NCBI RefSeq assembly: GCF_000213175.1
Contig: NW_009799102.1
Span: forward strand, 4,124,095 to 4,188,094
Origin: Neurospora tetrasperma FGSC 2508
Lineage: Eukaryota > Ascomycota > Sordariomycetes > Sordariales > Sordariaceae
DNA: 64,000 nucleotides
Direction: 5' to 3'
Shown: one piece after another, positions 43,602 to 55,798 of the stretch
Layout: the number at the start of each line of letters is the position of its first letter
How positions within the stretch are numbered: position 1 is the stretch's first letter
Position numbers and translations under genes: made by a program
The notes under the pieces: model-generated
Told to the model about the DNA's origin: nothing
Databases searched by the model: none
Seen by the model: the letters and a program-made list of their open reading frames with translations, nothing else

Positions 43602-44747
43602 CTAGAAACATTCTACCCCAGCAGGCGCACCGAACCATGTCCCTAACTCATCCACATCCACCTCTTCTTGGTCTTTCTTGGCCATGAAGAAGTCGGTTAA
43701 CTTTTGTGTCTCCTCCTCCTCTTCCTCCGGCCAATCCACCTTCACCCCTCCCTTGGTTTCCAACATGTCTTTTGCTGTTCCCCAAGAGAATCGGCATTCA
43801 GGACCCCAGCCGAAAACCGGATGCATGTTCTGCTTGAGCCAAGAGACGCATTTGCTGTCGGAGGGGTAGCCAGAGCCCCATGCCATCGCTTCGTTTGTCT
43901 CCACCTCCTCTTCCTCGTCCTCCTCTTCTGCTGCTTTTGGCGAACCGTTTTGAGTTTGTGATGGCTCGTCAACATCCATAGCATCTGTGCCATTTGTGCC
44001 TGTTGTATCCCCTCTCTCCAGCTTTGCCCGCTTCTCAAGCCCAGCCTCGTCGTCCCTTTTCCTCTTCCGCATCTGCTTACTCCGATCCGCCCACAAGACC
44101 TCGAGCGCAATATCTCTTGTAACCTTGGCCACTACTGACGCCGCCGACACCACGGGGTACAGCGAATCAGCCTTCTTCGCGACCGTAATCTTGGCTGTCG
44201 GGAACACCCGTTCCAACTTCTTTTGATATGCCGCCGGCTGTCCAATCGTGTCGATAAAGATATCCGTAACATTGACGCCCCGTTCGTAGATACCCTTTAT
44301 CAGAGCAATGGTGGCGTCCATGGCTTGTTGGTTGAGGTTGTAGATCTGGGCTTTGCTGGCTTTGAGCATACCGCTCGAGATTGACAACGGACTCAACGAC
44401 GACGTTGCATACCCGCAGTTGTCGTGTAGCTCGGTATCTTTGGTGCAGAGTTCCTTCATTAGGGATAGGCGAACGGCAGGAGTCAGGACTTTGGAGTCGT
44501 CAAAGCTATGCTTCTGTTTTAGGAGCGGGTCGGAGAGCGTGAGAGGGAGGTAGAAGGCCGAGTAGACCATGGGGCCAAGGACAGGACCACGGCCGGCTTC
44601 GTCAACGCCTAGGCAGCATGGGGTGTTGTCGGCGAGGAGTTGAGGAGGAATTGGCGAGAAGTAGGTTTGAGAAACGCCGGAAAGGAGGGCGGGAGGGGAG
44701 ATGGTTGGGGGCAGGAAGGGTCCTGCTTCGTCTTGGATGTCGGCCAT
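43602..44747 (-). CDS. rnh201: ribonuclease H2 catalytic subunit A
   Basis: A single exon of 381 residues with ATG 44747. RNase H2 cuts RNA in DNA hybrids and removes single ribonucleotides left by polymerases, in a nuclear trimer with subunits B and C. The first active-site pair is in LGVDEAGRGPVLGPM (Asp49, Glu50). The DSK of HSFDDSKVLTPAVR and FIDTIGQPAAY and the VVSAASVVAKVTRD segment follow the type 2 RNase H order, with the eukaryotic Tyr-bearing loop region after it. A 50-residue acidic insert (AAEEEDEEEEVE) is a fungal addition. It is divergently arranged with the CENP-C gene (593 bp between starts). The symbol is that of the yeast gene. Confidence 0.93.
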   Translation of the reverse strand: MADIQDEAGPFLPPTISPPALLSGVSQTYFSPIPPQLLADNTPCCLGVDEAGRGPVLGPMVYSAFYLPLTLSDPLLKQKHSFDDSKVLTPAVRLSLMKELCTKDTELHDNCGYATSSLSPLSISSGMLKASKAQIYNLNQQAMDATIALIKGIYERGVNVTDIFIDTIGQPAAYQKKLERVFPTAKITVAKKADSLYPVVSAASVVAKVTRDIALEVLWADRSKQMRKRKRDDEAGLEKRAKLERGDTTGTNGTDAMDVDEPSQTQNGSPKAAEEEDEEEEVETNEAMAWGSGYPSDSKCVSWLKQNMHPVFGWGPECRFSWGTAKDMLETKGGVKVDWPEEEEEETQKLTDFFMAKKDQEEVDVDELGTWFGAPAGVECF

Positions 44748-45339
44748 GGTGGCTGGTCGTTGGGGTCGGTACGGGCTGTTGTTGTGACTAATAGTGGTTT
44801 TTATTGTGAAATGGAGGGCGGATACGGTTGTGCGAAGACTCGAGGCGCTGCGTGGGCAAGAATTGGATGCTTGTATGAATTAATGGTTGTCACAGAAAAC
44901 AAAGTTGACGTTGGGGAACGCGTCTGGTAGCGCGCCGACCAATGACAAGCTCCATGTCTCAGAGCTGATGCCCCACTCCCGTCGAGCCCAAGGTCTCCAC
45001 ACCCTGGAGGTGGTCTGGTCTCCCCGTCACGGTCTCTTTCCAGTGGGCAACGGGCACTGCAGAAGCACGACACGCCCAGCATCAACACCTAAGTAATCTT
45101 TCCATTGAGAAACCTTCAGCAGCATCCCGCCATCGATTATTTGCCTGCTGCTTGGTTACATCTCCATTCAGTTGTGCAATCTGCTGTTAGTTGCCTGCTC
45201 CTTCGGCCGCCCGCGCAAACACTTCAATTGCTCTCTTCACACTTAGTACACACGCACCCACGTGCAACAACACGCGACAAGCGACTGAAGGGCGGACGAA
45301 AGTCAGCATTATCCCGACGACAGACAACAAATCAACAAG
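44748..45339. promoter_or_regulatory. divergent promoter, RNase H2A / CENP-C
   Basis: A 592-bp region between two divergent starts, carrying both promoters. CA/CT-rich before 45340. No specific factor site is claimed. Confidence 0.5.
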
Positions 45340-47858
45340 ATGGCGCCACGGCCGTCAGGAGCGCGGCGCAGTCTGTTCCCCGAGCCAGAGCATGTGTACG
45401 AGTTGGGAGTTGCTGGCCGGTATGCGCTCACGGGTCTCTCTCTTCATCTCTCCGAGGATACCTGGGTATGCTAACAGACTCTCCAGCAAAACCGGTGTCA
45501 CCCTAAAAGACTCGGGCATCCGCGACGAACATGGCATGCAACCCCTTGAGGACCTCTTTTCCTCTCCCCACAAGCCGACCGAGGACCGCGATGAAGACGA
45601 AGGCGAAGACGACGAAGACGGCGGCGCCTCGGAGGATGGTAGGGCAGATAGCGAGGACATGGACATCACCACAAGTACGTTTTCCCAACATAGTCACACG
45701 GACATCCAACACGCCGCGTGATTGCTGACTCTATTCCGTGAAATAGCCTCCGGCATCGCCCCAGCAGCTCTCCTTAACGGCAACGCCAGCCGACTTCCCC
45801 TCCCCGTCAGCCGCACCAACCGATCCCCGGTCAAGGTTGTCGTCAACTCGCCCGCGCGGAACCGTCTAATGGCGCGCAGCTCATCGCCCACTCGCGGATC
45901 CCTTGGCGCCAACAAAGAAAACTACGATCGCGGTTCCTCTTCCCAGCCTGCAGAAGATATCAACACTGCCAGGCGGAGACTGAACTTTGAGGCTCTGAAG
46001 GCTGGTGGACGCTCCCTGTCTCAACCGACTACGACGAACGGCGTCAACGGGCTAAATGGCTATCACGATGAAGCGGAGGAAGAGGAGCAAGAAAACACTG
46101 CGGTGCCGGATGAGACTGATGCGTTCATTGAGGAGTCTATGGCCATGTTGGAGGATAACGGGGAAGTTGAGGAGGAGCAGCGGGCAGACCAGGAAGAGGA
46201 GGAACCAGAGGAAGCTCCCGAAGCTGTGCCTGTGCCCGCCGCCAAGAAGAAGCCTGGAAGGAAACCCAAGGCCAAGGAACCCTCACCAGCACCCGCAGCG
46301 GTAAAGCGTGGACGGAAACCTGCTGCGCCCGTAGTAGAAGAGGAGGAGCGGGAAGAAGAGAAAGACGCAGAGGGAGAACCAGAAGAAGTCACGCCCCAGG
46401 TTGCTGGAAAGCGAGGAAGGGGAGCCAAGGGCAAGGCCGCAGCCGTGGAAGAACCGGCCCCCGCAGCCAAACCAGGCAGGAAACGGCGCACCGTGGAAGA
46501 ACCTGCTACCGATGCTGAAGAGTCCTCCTCCAGTCGCCAACCCAAGCGCCAACGTACCGAGACCGCGCCTGCACCCGCCAAAGGCAGAGGAAGGCCGAGG
46601 AAATCACTCACCCCTGCGCCAGAAGAAGTCAAGGAACCAGAACCAGAACCCGTTCAAGCCGGTCCCTCGCGATCCAGGGCCGCCAAAGGAAAGGGTAGAG
46701 CCCCAACCCCCGCCGCCGAACCCGTCAACGAGAAGGTCACCAAGGCCACCAAGTCCACGAAACCGAAAGGTGGCCGCAAGCGCCAACCCTCTCCCGCACC
46801 CGCCGCCGATGCCGATACCTCCATTGCCATTCCCCGCGGCCCTCCCCTCCCCAAATCTCGCGGTCTCGTCATCAACAGGCGCGAAGTCCCCGGCGACAGC
46901 AACGCCATCATCCGCACCCGTTCCGGTCGCCACTCCTTCAAGCCCCTCGCTTACTGGCGCAACGAGCACGTCGACTACGAATACGAGGAAGACGAATTCG
47001 TCGCCGACCACGCTCCCAAGGCCTCCAAGGGATCTAGTGCCGGGGAGGTGGCGCGCAAGAGGAAATTCGTTCTGCCCACCATCAAAGAAGTCGTGCGCGT
47101 GGAAGAAGAAGTCGTGGATTTCTCTCGCAGCCGTGGCCGGGGTACCAAGCGCGGTGGCAACAATGCTGCCGCTGGTGGCACCTCCCGCCGGGCCCAAAGA
47201 GACGAAGACCCTTCCCCTCCAGAACCCTGGGAACTCAACCCCGGCATTCTCGGAGGCGATGTCGTCACCTGGTACCCGCAACACGAGTTCCACCCGCCCG
47301 CGTTGGACGACGAGGTCGAAGTGCAGGAGAAGCAGCTCGCTATTTCGGGCCGAGCCATTCGCACGCAGAAAGTCAAGGACGCGGCGTTTAGGTATGCCAA
47401 GACGGTCAACGAAGGCTTCTTTGGCGCGGGCGTGGTGGATCTGCCCCCCGGAGCGGTCAAGAGGCCCAAGAACTCACGTAAAATGTTTATGACCTTTTTT
47501 GTGTATACGGGGAGAGTGTTGGTGACAGTGAATGAGACGGTGTTTAGGATTGGGAAGGGGGGGATGTGGTTTGTGCCGAGGGGTATGTTTTTTTCTTCTT
47601 TTTCTTTTTCTTTTTTGGCCATCACCTTCCCACGCTATTGGTACTCTGATATGTTGTTGACGGAACTGACACTGACACTGACGCACGAAAACAGGCAACT
47701 ACTACTCGATTGAAAACGACTACGACCAGCCTGCTCGCGTCTTCTTCTCGCAAGGGTGCGAGGTGCAGGTTAGGCCATCCTCGGAGGGCGAGGAAGGTGT
47801 CAGTGGGGCAGAAAACTCCATGTTGGACACATCTGCTGCCGCTTCTGCTTCTGCTTAG
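45340..47858 (+). CDS. centromere protein C (CENP-C/Mif2)
   Basis: Exons 45340-45419, 45487-45674, 45747-47582 and 47695-47858 give 755 residues. It is the inner-kinetochore protein that binds CENP-A nucleosomes and recruits outer kinetochore parts. The N-terminus (RRSLFPEPEHVYELGVAG and RKTGVTLKDSGIRDEHG) is the conserved Mif2 start that contacts the Mis12 complex. A long Lys/Pro/Glu-rich disordered middle follows, with AT-hook-like GRKP motifs. The CENP-C motif RTRSGRHSFKPLAYW lies near 479-493. The C-terminal cupin dimer domain (FFVYTGRVLVTVNETVF, GGMWFVPRG-NYYSIEN, across the last intron) ends the protein. The junctions are confirmed by continuous motifs. The stop is TAG 47856. Confidence 0.94.
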
Positions 47859-48901
47859 GTGATGGCATGTTTGAATGGAGTCGAAGTATACAGGGGGAGT
47901 GAGTTGTTCGGATGCTTGAACCTCCCTTGTTTCGCTGTTTTGGGCGTAGTTCAATCAAGCAATTGTTGGCTTTCTTTCCTTGTCATGATAGTTGCTGGTT
48001 ACCTACCTTAGCCTGTCGTTCGCTCTACCGGTCGGTCATCTTGGTCTTTGAGTGTCCGGCATTTCTTGGGTCCAATTCTTCGCTTGTTATTTCGTCTTCT
48101 TGTCCGAGTTCCCGGTTTTTCAGGTTGTGCAGTCATTGGGAAATCTCAGTGTCACAGAAGTGACATAAACACACAAAGATGCTTGCTTGAGTACCTTTCC
48201 TACTCCCTGCTATTCATTTCCCTGTCGTCAGTGTTCACAAGCCGCGCTGTCAGGTTACTTACCTCTCTGCTCTGCTTCTGCTGATTGGGATTGGAGTTTA
48301 AAATGGGGTATTGGAGGGGGCGCTTTTCTCCTGTTTTTGTTCTTGTATTACATTGGCTCGAATCTTATGTTTTCTACCGTTCATGTCCTATTATAGATTG
48401 CTGTTGCCGTCGGCAGCATTACCGGATTGCTGCGCAAGTGGATAAGCTGAGGCAGGCTGGAAACTATAGATATCAGAAGCAGGCTTAGTAAATTCAAAGA
48501 TGGGAGCGAACATTGTCATTCACATGCGTGCTACAAACTCGTCTGCCATGATGTCCATTACGTTCGACGGTCAGGTTCTCCTGAGGCTGAGGGCACCAAC
48601 TGGCACGTTCAGACACAAGCGGAAAAACCCAGAAGCTCAGTCTCGAAACTGGAGATGTGAGGGACGTGTAGAGTAGACGTTAGATGAACCCAAATGATAA
48701 ACCAAAAGGGATAGCAACTCCTATATCTAGGTAAACAACAACATGAAGTGACTTTATAGCTTTCTATACCATACCAACCCACCCAGGCACTAACACTCCT
48801 ACAACAGGTGATCATCCGCTTGCTGGCTGTAACTCGGTACACTCAACTCCTTTTTTCCCCACTTGTTTCCTTCCGGACAGGGTTTACCTCTCCGATATCA
48901 T
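47859..48901. other. convergent intergenic region
   Basis: No gene seen between the convergent CENP-C and Sey1 genes. Confidence 0.5.
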
Positions 48902-51614
48902 CTAGATGTCATCCTCAGCCCGCAGCCCTGTCTCCTTCCTCTTGCCGTTGCTATCCAGCGTATCCATGCTGATTCCACTCTCAACTCTCTGAGCGTTCTT
49001 TGGAGGCATCCCCAGAGCCCCCCTGGCTCCCTCGTGGTTCTCCAAAAAGTCCCTCAACTTGGCCTTGCCGATCTCCATGCCTTGTGTGGAAGCGGCATTG
49101 GCCATCTGCATCATTGGCCCAAGGAGGTTGAGGCTGTAGGCGACGTAGGTGCCGCCGCTGATAAGCAGGAGGAGGAGAAAGAGGATCGGGTTACGGAGGA
49201 CTGTTTGCGGTTGGTTAGTGCTCGGGTCAAGAAGAGTAAAAGAAAGAGAAAAGGCGGAGGAGGAAAGCTTACCCATAACGAACTCGTTCCAACCCAGGAC
49301 CAACAACACAGCATAAAAGTAGAGCGGCACCTGCGTGATCCCGCCAATCGCGCTCCTCTTGGCTTCGACATACACTCCATCTGCCATCTTCTTAAACCTC
49401 ACCACCAAATCCTGCTTCTTGGGCTCGCTCAAAATCGTCGTCTCCTCCTCGAGGGACTTACCCTCGTCCTCGTCAACGCCACCAATCGGCGTCAGGTCCT
49501 CTTCATCACCTGGCTCGACGCCGTGCGGTTGGGGACCGACAAACTCGATCAAGTCCGGAGGGGCACTGGTGGATGTCAGGCGGAAGCGGGATAGCAGCGG
49601 GACAAGACCGAGCGTTGACTCGCGCGCGCGCGTGTAAATCCCTTCGATGTCATCTGACGGCCGCCAAATGCGTGGTACGCCATCTTCGTCGTAGCGGAAC
49701 TTGTCTTCGAAGTTTTCGCGCAGCTTCATGAGAATGTTGGACTCCATTACTTCTTCTTCGATCTTCTCGCGCAGCGCGACCCAGGACTTGCGGCGGAGGC
49801 GCCAGAGGCCGACTTGGACTTCATCGTCGCTAGCTTCGAAGCTCTTGGCGCGATCGGTAAACCTGCCCTCGGCTTCACCCACGATGCTGATAAAGGCCTT
49901 CCATACGCGATCCCAAATGTCCTTCTCGGTAGCGGGCTTCTCACCAGACTCCGGAGCACCAGACCCTCCACGACCGGACCCGAGTTTGTTGAATTCCAGC
50001 CCAATCGCGTCGCCTAGGCGGGACTTGACCCACCGCTCTACACGAATCGCCAAGCGGCGCATCTCCTCCTTGCGCAAGCGCGCAGAGACTTCGTCGAGCT
50101 CCTTTTCAAAGATGAGGTACTGTGGCTTGAAGTTGGACCAGGCCACTCCGGGGATGGCGAGGGACTGCGCCTCCTTCTTGAAGATTTCAAGAGTCTTGGT
50201 CTTTTGCTTCTCGACAATCTCGGCGAACTCGTAAGCACCGCCCGCTTTTTGCCCTGCCTTGACAGCGTTGGTGACGGCATCGGAGAAGGCAGTCACGCCC
50301 GCCTTGTGAGCGGCGGTGAGATGGGCTTGGTAAAGAGCCTTGAGGCGGTTGTCGATTTTGTCCTCGAGCTCGGCGCGCTTCGTGGTGTACACGCCCTTGT
50401 GGTAGCGAGAGGCCTGAGTCTCAAAGTTCTTGACGCACTTCTCACGGGCCTCGGCGCCGATTTGACCGAGATCGGGTAGGACGGCGGGCTTGCCGGCGCG
50501 GGTGGACTCGGCCTGTTGTTCTTCGAGGGGAGCAATGGCGGCGTCAAAGGCGATTTGCACCTCGCGCGCAATCTCGTCACAGCGGAACTGCGCGAGAAGT
50601 TCTTGTTGCGTGGGCAAGTCGAGATCCTTGTTGGAGACGATCTGATCCCAGATGCCCTCGGCGTAGATGGAGAGGCCGTCGGCAGGGATACGGCGATGGT
50701 ATTCGGGGAGGAAGACGCCGCCGGTGAGTTCTTGGTCGTCGGTGGCATCTGAGTCCTTGTTGCGGTGGCCGGCAATGAAGCGGGAGCCGAGATTTTCAAC
50801 CTCGGAGATGAACTTATCGGGTTGCAGGATTTTGTGCGGGAGGGCGGCAAAGGCAAAGTCGAAGTAGTCCTCGATCTTGGAGTTCTCGAGGCCGGCGGGC
50901 TTGGAGATGGAGGACCAGATGTGGGTCAGATCCTGGATCAAGGTGTTGCGCAAGTTTGCGAGAGGGGTAACGCCGATATGGTCGCGGATAACGAAGAAGA
51001 GGAGGGAGCGGGTTTGGTTTCTAAACTGTTAGTAAGTGAACACCGATTAGGGGCGCATCACAGGAAACCTACTGCTTATCCTTCAAGAACAACTGCATAT
51101 TGACCTCAAAAACAGTCTTGAGCAGGCCCATGTTTGCGCCCTGGTACAGACCAACCTGGTGTTCCCAGATGTTGACGATCAAGACCTCACTCGTAGCAAG
51201 GGCGAAGAGGGCACTCTTGCGCTCGAAATCCTGGTCCTCGCCACGCTCGCGACCATCGGTACCTTCGACGTCCATGACCAGGATGTTGTCGGCCATCTTT
51301 CCCTCGTTCTTGTTCTTGGACATCCAGATGCCCTTTGTAGTCTGGCGACGCTCTCGCTCGGACATGACGCTGAACTGGGTGCCGAACAGGTGGTTCAGAA
51401 GGGTCGACTTGCCGGTGGACTGGGAGCCGAAGACGGAGATGAGGTGGTAGTTGAAGCCGGCCTCGGCAACGTGTGTCTCGTTGAGGTACTCATTGAGGTT
51501 GGTGTTGTATTGCTTGTCCTCGTTGATGACCTGGATGCCGTGTTCAAAGTTGTGGGCGTTGCTGTCGGGCGACGACCCGTTGCCGTTGTCGACGGCGGCG
51601 AAGTGGCCGTTCAT
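48902..51614 (-). CDS. sey1: Sey1, ER membrane-fusion GTPase
   Basis: Exons 51614-51073, 51020-49273 and 49200-48902 give 862 residues, the usual Sey1/RHD3 length. It is a dynamin-like GTPase that fuses ER tubules homotypically. The P-loop GSQSTGKST is at residues 63-71. Switch and G3 are [14 protein letters not shown] and the RD loop is FFVIRDH, just after the first intron. A long helical middle domain follows. Two membrane segments (about 738-755 [14 protein letters not shown] and 767-788 [14 protein letters not shown]) are split by the second intron. A cytosolic amphipathic tail ends the protein. The second intron's length is divisible by three, so retention would add about 24 residues between the membrane helices. 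It is excluded by its consensus splice sites and family alignment. Confidence 0.95.
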
Positions 51615-53108
51615 GGCGGTGGTTTCGTGATGTCTAGTATGATGCGGCGCGTGGTTGGTTGTCTGGCTGGGGTGGCGGCCGGGAGAAGAGGACGGACGAC
51701 GCGACGGGGAGAGGGCGGGTAGGTAGCAACAAGACAGACTGAGAGAGAGGAAGAAGGAGAAGTGGAAGAAGAAGGGAATGGGTGGTGGTGATATTAGAAA
51801 GTTGGCTGTACAACAGCAAAGAAGAAGAAGAATAAGAAGAAGAGGGGGGAGGGGAGGGGAGGGGTGTGGTCCGACTTGGTGGTGCTTCTAGTGTTGCTGC
51901 TGCTGTCCCGTCGTCGTGGACCACACGCTTCGGGCTGAGGAGGGGGTGGTATCGAGTGCCAACTGTCAAGCAGAGAATCGAGGCCCAAAGGGTGTCCAAA
52001 GGGGGAACCTACAAGCTGCCCGTCAATGGATTGGATGTGGGTTCATGGTCTGGTCGCTTCTCAGAATGGAGCTCTCACAAGATGATGTGGATCGTTGCTG
52101 TCACTCGCTGACAGGGGAACGACACCTCTTGGCGGCTGCAATGACATGCATTGAACACCTGGACAGTGACATGTGTGGTCTGTGCACGGCAAGCTATCCT
52201 TAACAATTATCGCTGGGAGACGGATGACGTCCATGTGAACATGCAATCGATCGGATGGATGCCGGCGTGTCAAAAAGTGTCAGTTTGAGAGGACTCACAA
52301 AGAGAGACATCACGCTATGGGGGTTTCAGTTGTCTCGACCTGACATTTCCACGTGTTGGATGTGAGTCTTGAGACCAGCTGGCTGGCTTCTGTCAGTCAT
52401 CATGTAGTTTTCTCCAGCTTTAGCGACAACTAATCGCTCTTCATTTCGTTATCAGCTAGAACATGTTATGGATGGCGTCTTTGCGAAATGCGATCAACAA
52501 TGGCCATTTATCACACGAGACCACTAACAGATTTCGCATTGGGCTTCTCTTAAATCTGTTAGTAGAGGGCCACGTTGCTTCTAATGTCTACTTTAGGCCC
52601 CTAGAATATCTTTGGCCGAGCATCAAACAATGGACCAACGCGCTCTTCATCAATCCTAGCATTGAACAGACGACTGGTGCCAGACCATACCCACACCACA
52701 TCAACACATTTTGACATTTCAATAATGTTGGGTTTGACGGTATCACAAAGACACATGGATGCGCGATGAGTACCTGATACTCGAAATTGATATGCGGACT
52801 TTCACATGTTCGGTTTCTGAGGACCATTCGCCAGCCAAGTCGAACATCCAGTGCCAGCTACGCATACAGTCCAGTACTGGTTTGTTTGTTAGTTCGAGAC
52901 ATCGTGTCAACTTTCCTATGCGTTTTCATGGCTAACTAATGTATAATCTTACCTTGGGCACGCCATCTCTAACATTCAAAATGCCAAATCAAATCCAACT
53001 GATACTTTTTAATTTATCCATATAACCTTTAGGCCTATTCGAAATAGATTTTGTCTAGTACACTATGTTTATTGTACAGCAGGAGTGCCTGGTGTACCAA
53101 GCTAACAA
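51615..53108. other. intergenic with degenerate repeat copy C
   Basis: A purine-rich stretch (GAAGAAGAA, GGGGAGGGG) at about 51740-51865 is the leader of Sey1. No gene was seen in the rest. Confidence 0.5.
52720..52860 (+). repeat. degenerate dispersed repeat, copy C
   Basis: Shares ATGGATGCG, GATGAGTA, GGACCATTCGCC and AAGTCGAAC with copies A and B. It is more diverged and AT-shifted. Confidence 0.4.
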
Positions 53109-54183
53109 TCAAACCAGCATTGGACTGTACTTTGCAATAAGCTTCTTCATAATGGACATGGCGCCGCCGCGATACCCGCCTCCAAACAACGCATAGTGGT
53201 TCAAATGGTGGTACCTGTCGAGCCCCATTAGCAAAACACACCCCTCACAACATCTCAGCAGGCAGGTCAGATCACCGCAACACTCACAGCTCATACAAGG
53301 CAATTCGATCCTCCCACTCCTCTTTTGGTTCCTGCTTCGGCATCAACTCCCCATACTCCTTCCAAACCCCCCCGCCAAACCCGCCAAACATCTTCATGAT
53401 GCCCAGCTCATACTCCGAGTGCCCATAAACCGCTGCCGGGTCATAGATGACCTCCTCAACGCCCCCTTCCTCGGAAAACCTACCCCGTCCCTGATTCCCA
53501 CTCCACAAATCCCCATGTATCAACACCGGCGTCACCTTTCCTATCGTCTGTTCCCCCAAAAGTCTGGGCACCACCTTTGATGCGACCTTGTCCACCGCGT
53601 CGCTCAACTCTTTGCTTTTTCCATTTATCTTCTCACCTTCTTTCAGCACATGGCGTAACCGGTTTTCAGCGTAGAACTCTGCCCAGTCCTCCTTCCAGGT
53701 ATTGTCCTGCTCCGTCGCTCCGCAGTATGTAGGGACGGGAAAGCCGAACATGGGCTTGTCGTACCCCTCGGGGATCGGGGCGGGGATGGTGTGCATCTTG
53801 GCCAGCTTTGCTGCAAATGATTCACCACTGCCAGATCTGGCCGAACCACCGCTAGAGCGGAGATTGAGGAAATCAGTCACCAAGAAATGCTGGTTAGAGT
53901 TGGAGGACATGGTCCCGTTGGCATAAGAGCGTGGACAGAAGGAGGGGATGGCGGAATGGATCGCATTGAGGGAGTGGTGTTCCCCAAGGAACATGGCGGC
54001 GGCGTCGGGACCGGTGCCGGTTTTGACAAAGTATGCCCTTTTGTTGTTGTCATCAGGAGTGGTTATGAGGAGCTTATAAGTCGAGGAGAAGCCGGAGCCG
54101 CCGTGGGACGTGATGCTGGCGGAGGCGGAGTTGGGATCCAGGGCCAGAGCGCGGAGGATGGCGGGATCGACGGTTGGTGACAT
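53109..54183 (-). CDS. fructosamine/ketosamine-3-kinase family protein
   Basis: Exons 54183-53288 and 53214-53109 (73-bp intron, GTGAGT donor, GACAG acceptor, phase 2) give 333 residues. It is a kinase-like fold that phosphorylates sugar adducts on lysines so that they fall off (protein deglycation). ATP-binding Lys is probably in YFVKTG, the catalytic loop is HGDLWSGN at 223-230, and the metal-binding Asp is in YDPA (248), followed by GHSEYELGIMKMFGGF. The last exon (HHLNHYALFGGGYRGGAMSIM) completes the family's C-terminal helix, which supports the splice. Cytosolic. Confidence 0.9.
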
Positions 54184-54793
54184 TTTGGTTTACGGGAAGG
54201 GCTGGCTTCCGGATGTCGGGTTTCTTCGTTGTAATGAGAGGAGGGGATGCGCCGTTGCACCGTTAAACGGGGCCGTTGAAAATCGGAGTCGGGAAGGGAA
54301 AGGCATGCATGACGTCACGCGCCGAGGGTAGCAGTGGGAGCGGACGCCGAACGGAGATCACCCAAACACTCACTGGCAGCGTTAAAGGAGTCAGCTCACC
54401 GCGATCATGTGCCCACCGAAGCGGTGCAACCCGACGCAACCACAGGATCATGCTGAACACTGGTTAAAGATACGTAGTAGGTAAGCGAGAAGTATGGCGG
54501 TGGCTGAGTGTAGGCAACGTACTTACCTCTAGCTGAAGCACCGTCGATCGTTCTGCCCTGGTAAAGAAAGAGCGCCCCCAGCTCCCGAAAACGACACGGA
54601 AGGGGATGGGCCGTTATAAAGGGCATCAGACTGAAACATCGCGAACACACGCCACTGCAGTGCTTTCGGTCAGAGACATGGGCTCCCCAGCAACATCTTA
54701 GATAGCCTGCCGTTGGCTCTCCGCGGGGCTTCTGCCAGATGGACAGAGTTAGGAGGTTGTGTCCCGCAAATAGGTACCTAGGTAGGTACCTAA
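54184..54793. other. intergenic, no gene seen
   Basis: Contains GGTACCTAGGTAGGTACC, an 18-base near-palindrome, at 54773-54790. Confidence 0.5.
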
Positions 54794-55195
54794 TCAAGCC
54801 GAACATGTGCACCCTGAGGTTTGGCTATCAGGGAGCAGGTTTTGGCTCAGCTGGCTGAAGAGATCCTCCCCAGTGGAAGTTTGCGGATACGGAAAGGAGC
54901 CGTTAACGAACAACCCGCTACCATTGTTGTTGTTCTGAGTGCCACGGCCAGAATGAAATGACTGGAAACCCGATCCCGAGTTGGTGTAGGCAACTCGTGG
55001 ACTGTTGGCGCTTGCAACAGAGTTCTCGAGGGTTTGGATCTCATCTTCCAGAAGCTTTATCTTGAGGTATACAGTTGAGCTGCGCGAAGGTAGGGCTGCA
55101 CTTGATGTACGAGCTCAAGGACATTGTTGAGCATGTTCTTGATGGGCACTGCTACGAAGAAGTAGGAAAAAAGCAAGATAAAGAGGGCAAGAATA
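54794..55195 (-). pseudogene. fragment of a membrane/coiled-coil protein
   Basis: The minus strand shows two coding-like pieces in different frames. The first, ending near 55065, has a membrane helix (LRILALFILLFSYFFVAVP) and then NMLNNVLELVHQVQPYLRAAQLY. The second (about 55070-54794) reads LKIKLLEDEIQTLENSV, then Ser/Asn-rich sequence, ending SGCTCSA. A 2-base excess in a TATA stretch separates them. A short intron is an alternative, but no good signals were found. No start or upstream exon is obvious. It may be a decayed gene or a wrongly resolved small gene. Confidence 0.3.
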
Positions 55196-55798
55196 CGCAG
55201 TGCCGAAGGTTGAAAAAGTCATTCTTTGGATTGCAAGCTCAACAGATCTACTGTACGTGCTGAACATTGAACTGCCCGGTGGCTGGGAGCGATTGGCATG
55301 TCGACTCGAAGGTAAAACCGGTCCGTCTTCCGAACGTTTGCTAATAATCCTTCTGTCTTCTGCACCAGTCGTTACTGGAAAATGAAAAAAATAAAAAATG
55401 CAAATGTCGCTTTCCACCCGGGATTTCAATGCCGCGTCAACGAGGCTGGGTTTAGGGTATATGCAAGTCGATTTCGACAGTGAGCCGCGTTGTCGGTTGT
55501 GGTAGCACCGAAACTACCGGCAGAAGCTCATGGTTTCTATGCTGTTAAATGCCTGGGTTAGCTCTTGGCCGATTGGCTATCGGAAGGCAAGGGCTCCCAC
55601 TCTAGTTTTGATGGCCATAAGGCGTTGTTCAACCGGAGGTCCTCGTTTCCTCATCAATTGAAGCAACGACATTTTGCAGCAAAGTAGTTGCATGCCTCTA
55701 CCGTTCACCGCGCCGGGAATATCTTCCGGCCGGTCCATGTGGTTCCTGATCTGGTGTTATGGTAGAGGGATCGAAAAATGAACCTAAACGTCATCCTA
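55196..55798. other. intergenic, no gene seen
   Basis: No convincing gene. Confidence 0.45.

Noticed and set aside
46063-47293. Long minus-strand frames over the CENP-C gene
   Set aside because: Shadows of the Lys/Pro/Glu-rich region. No start context or domain.
47859-48011. 50-codon open run after the CENP-C TAG stop
   Set aside because: Hydrophobic mixed sequence unlike the protein's tail, which already completes the cupin domain. A run this long is expected by chance a few times per window. It is a useful control for the UAG findings.
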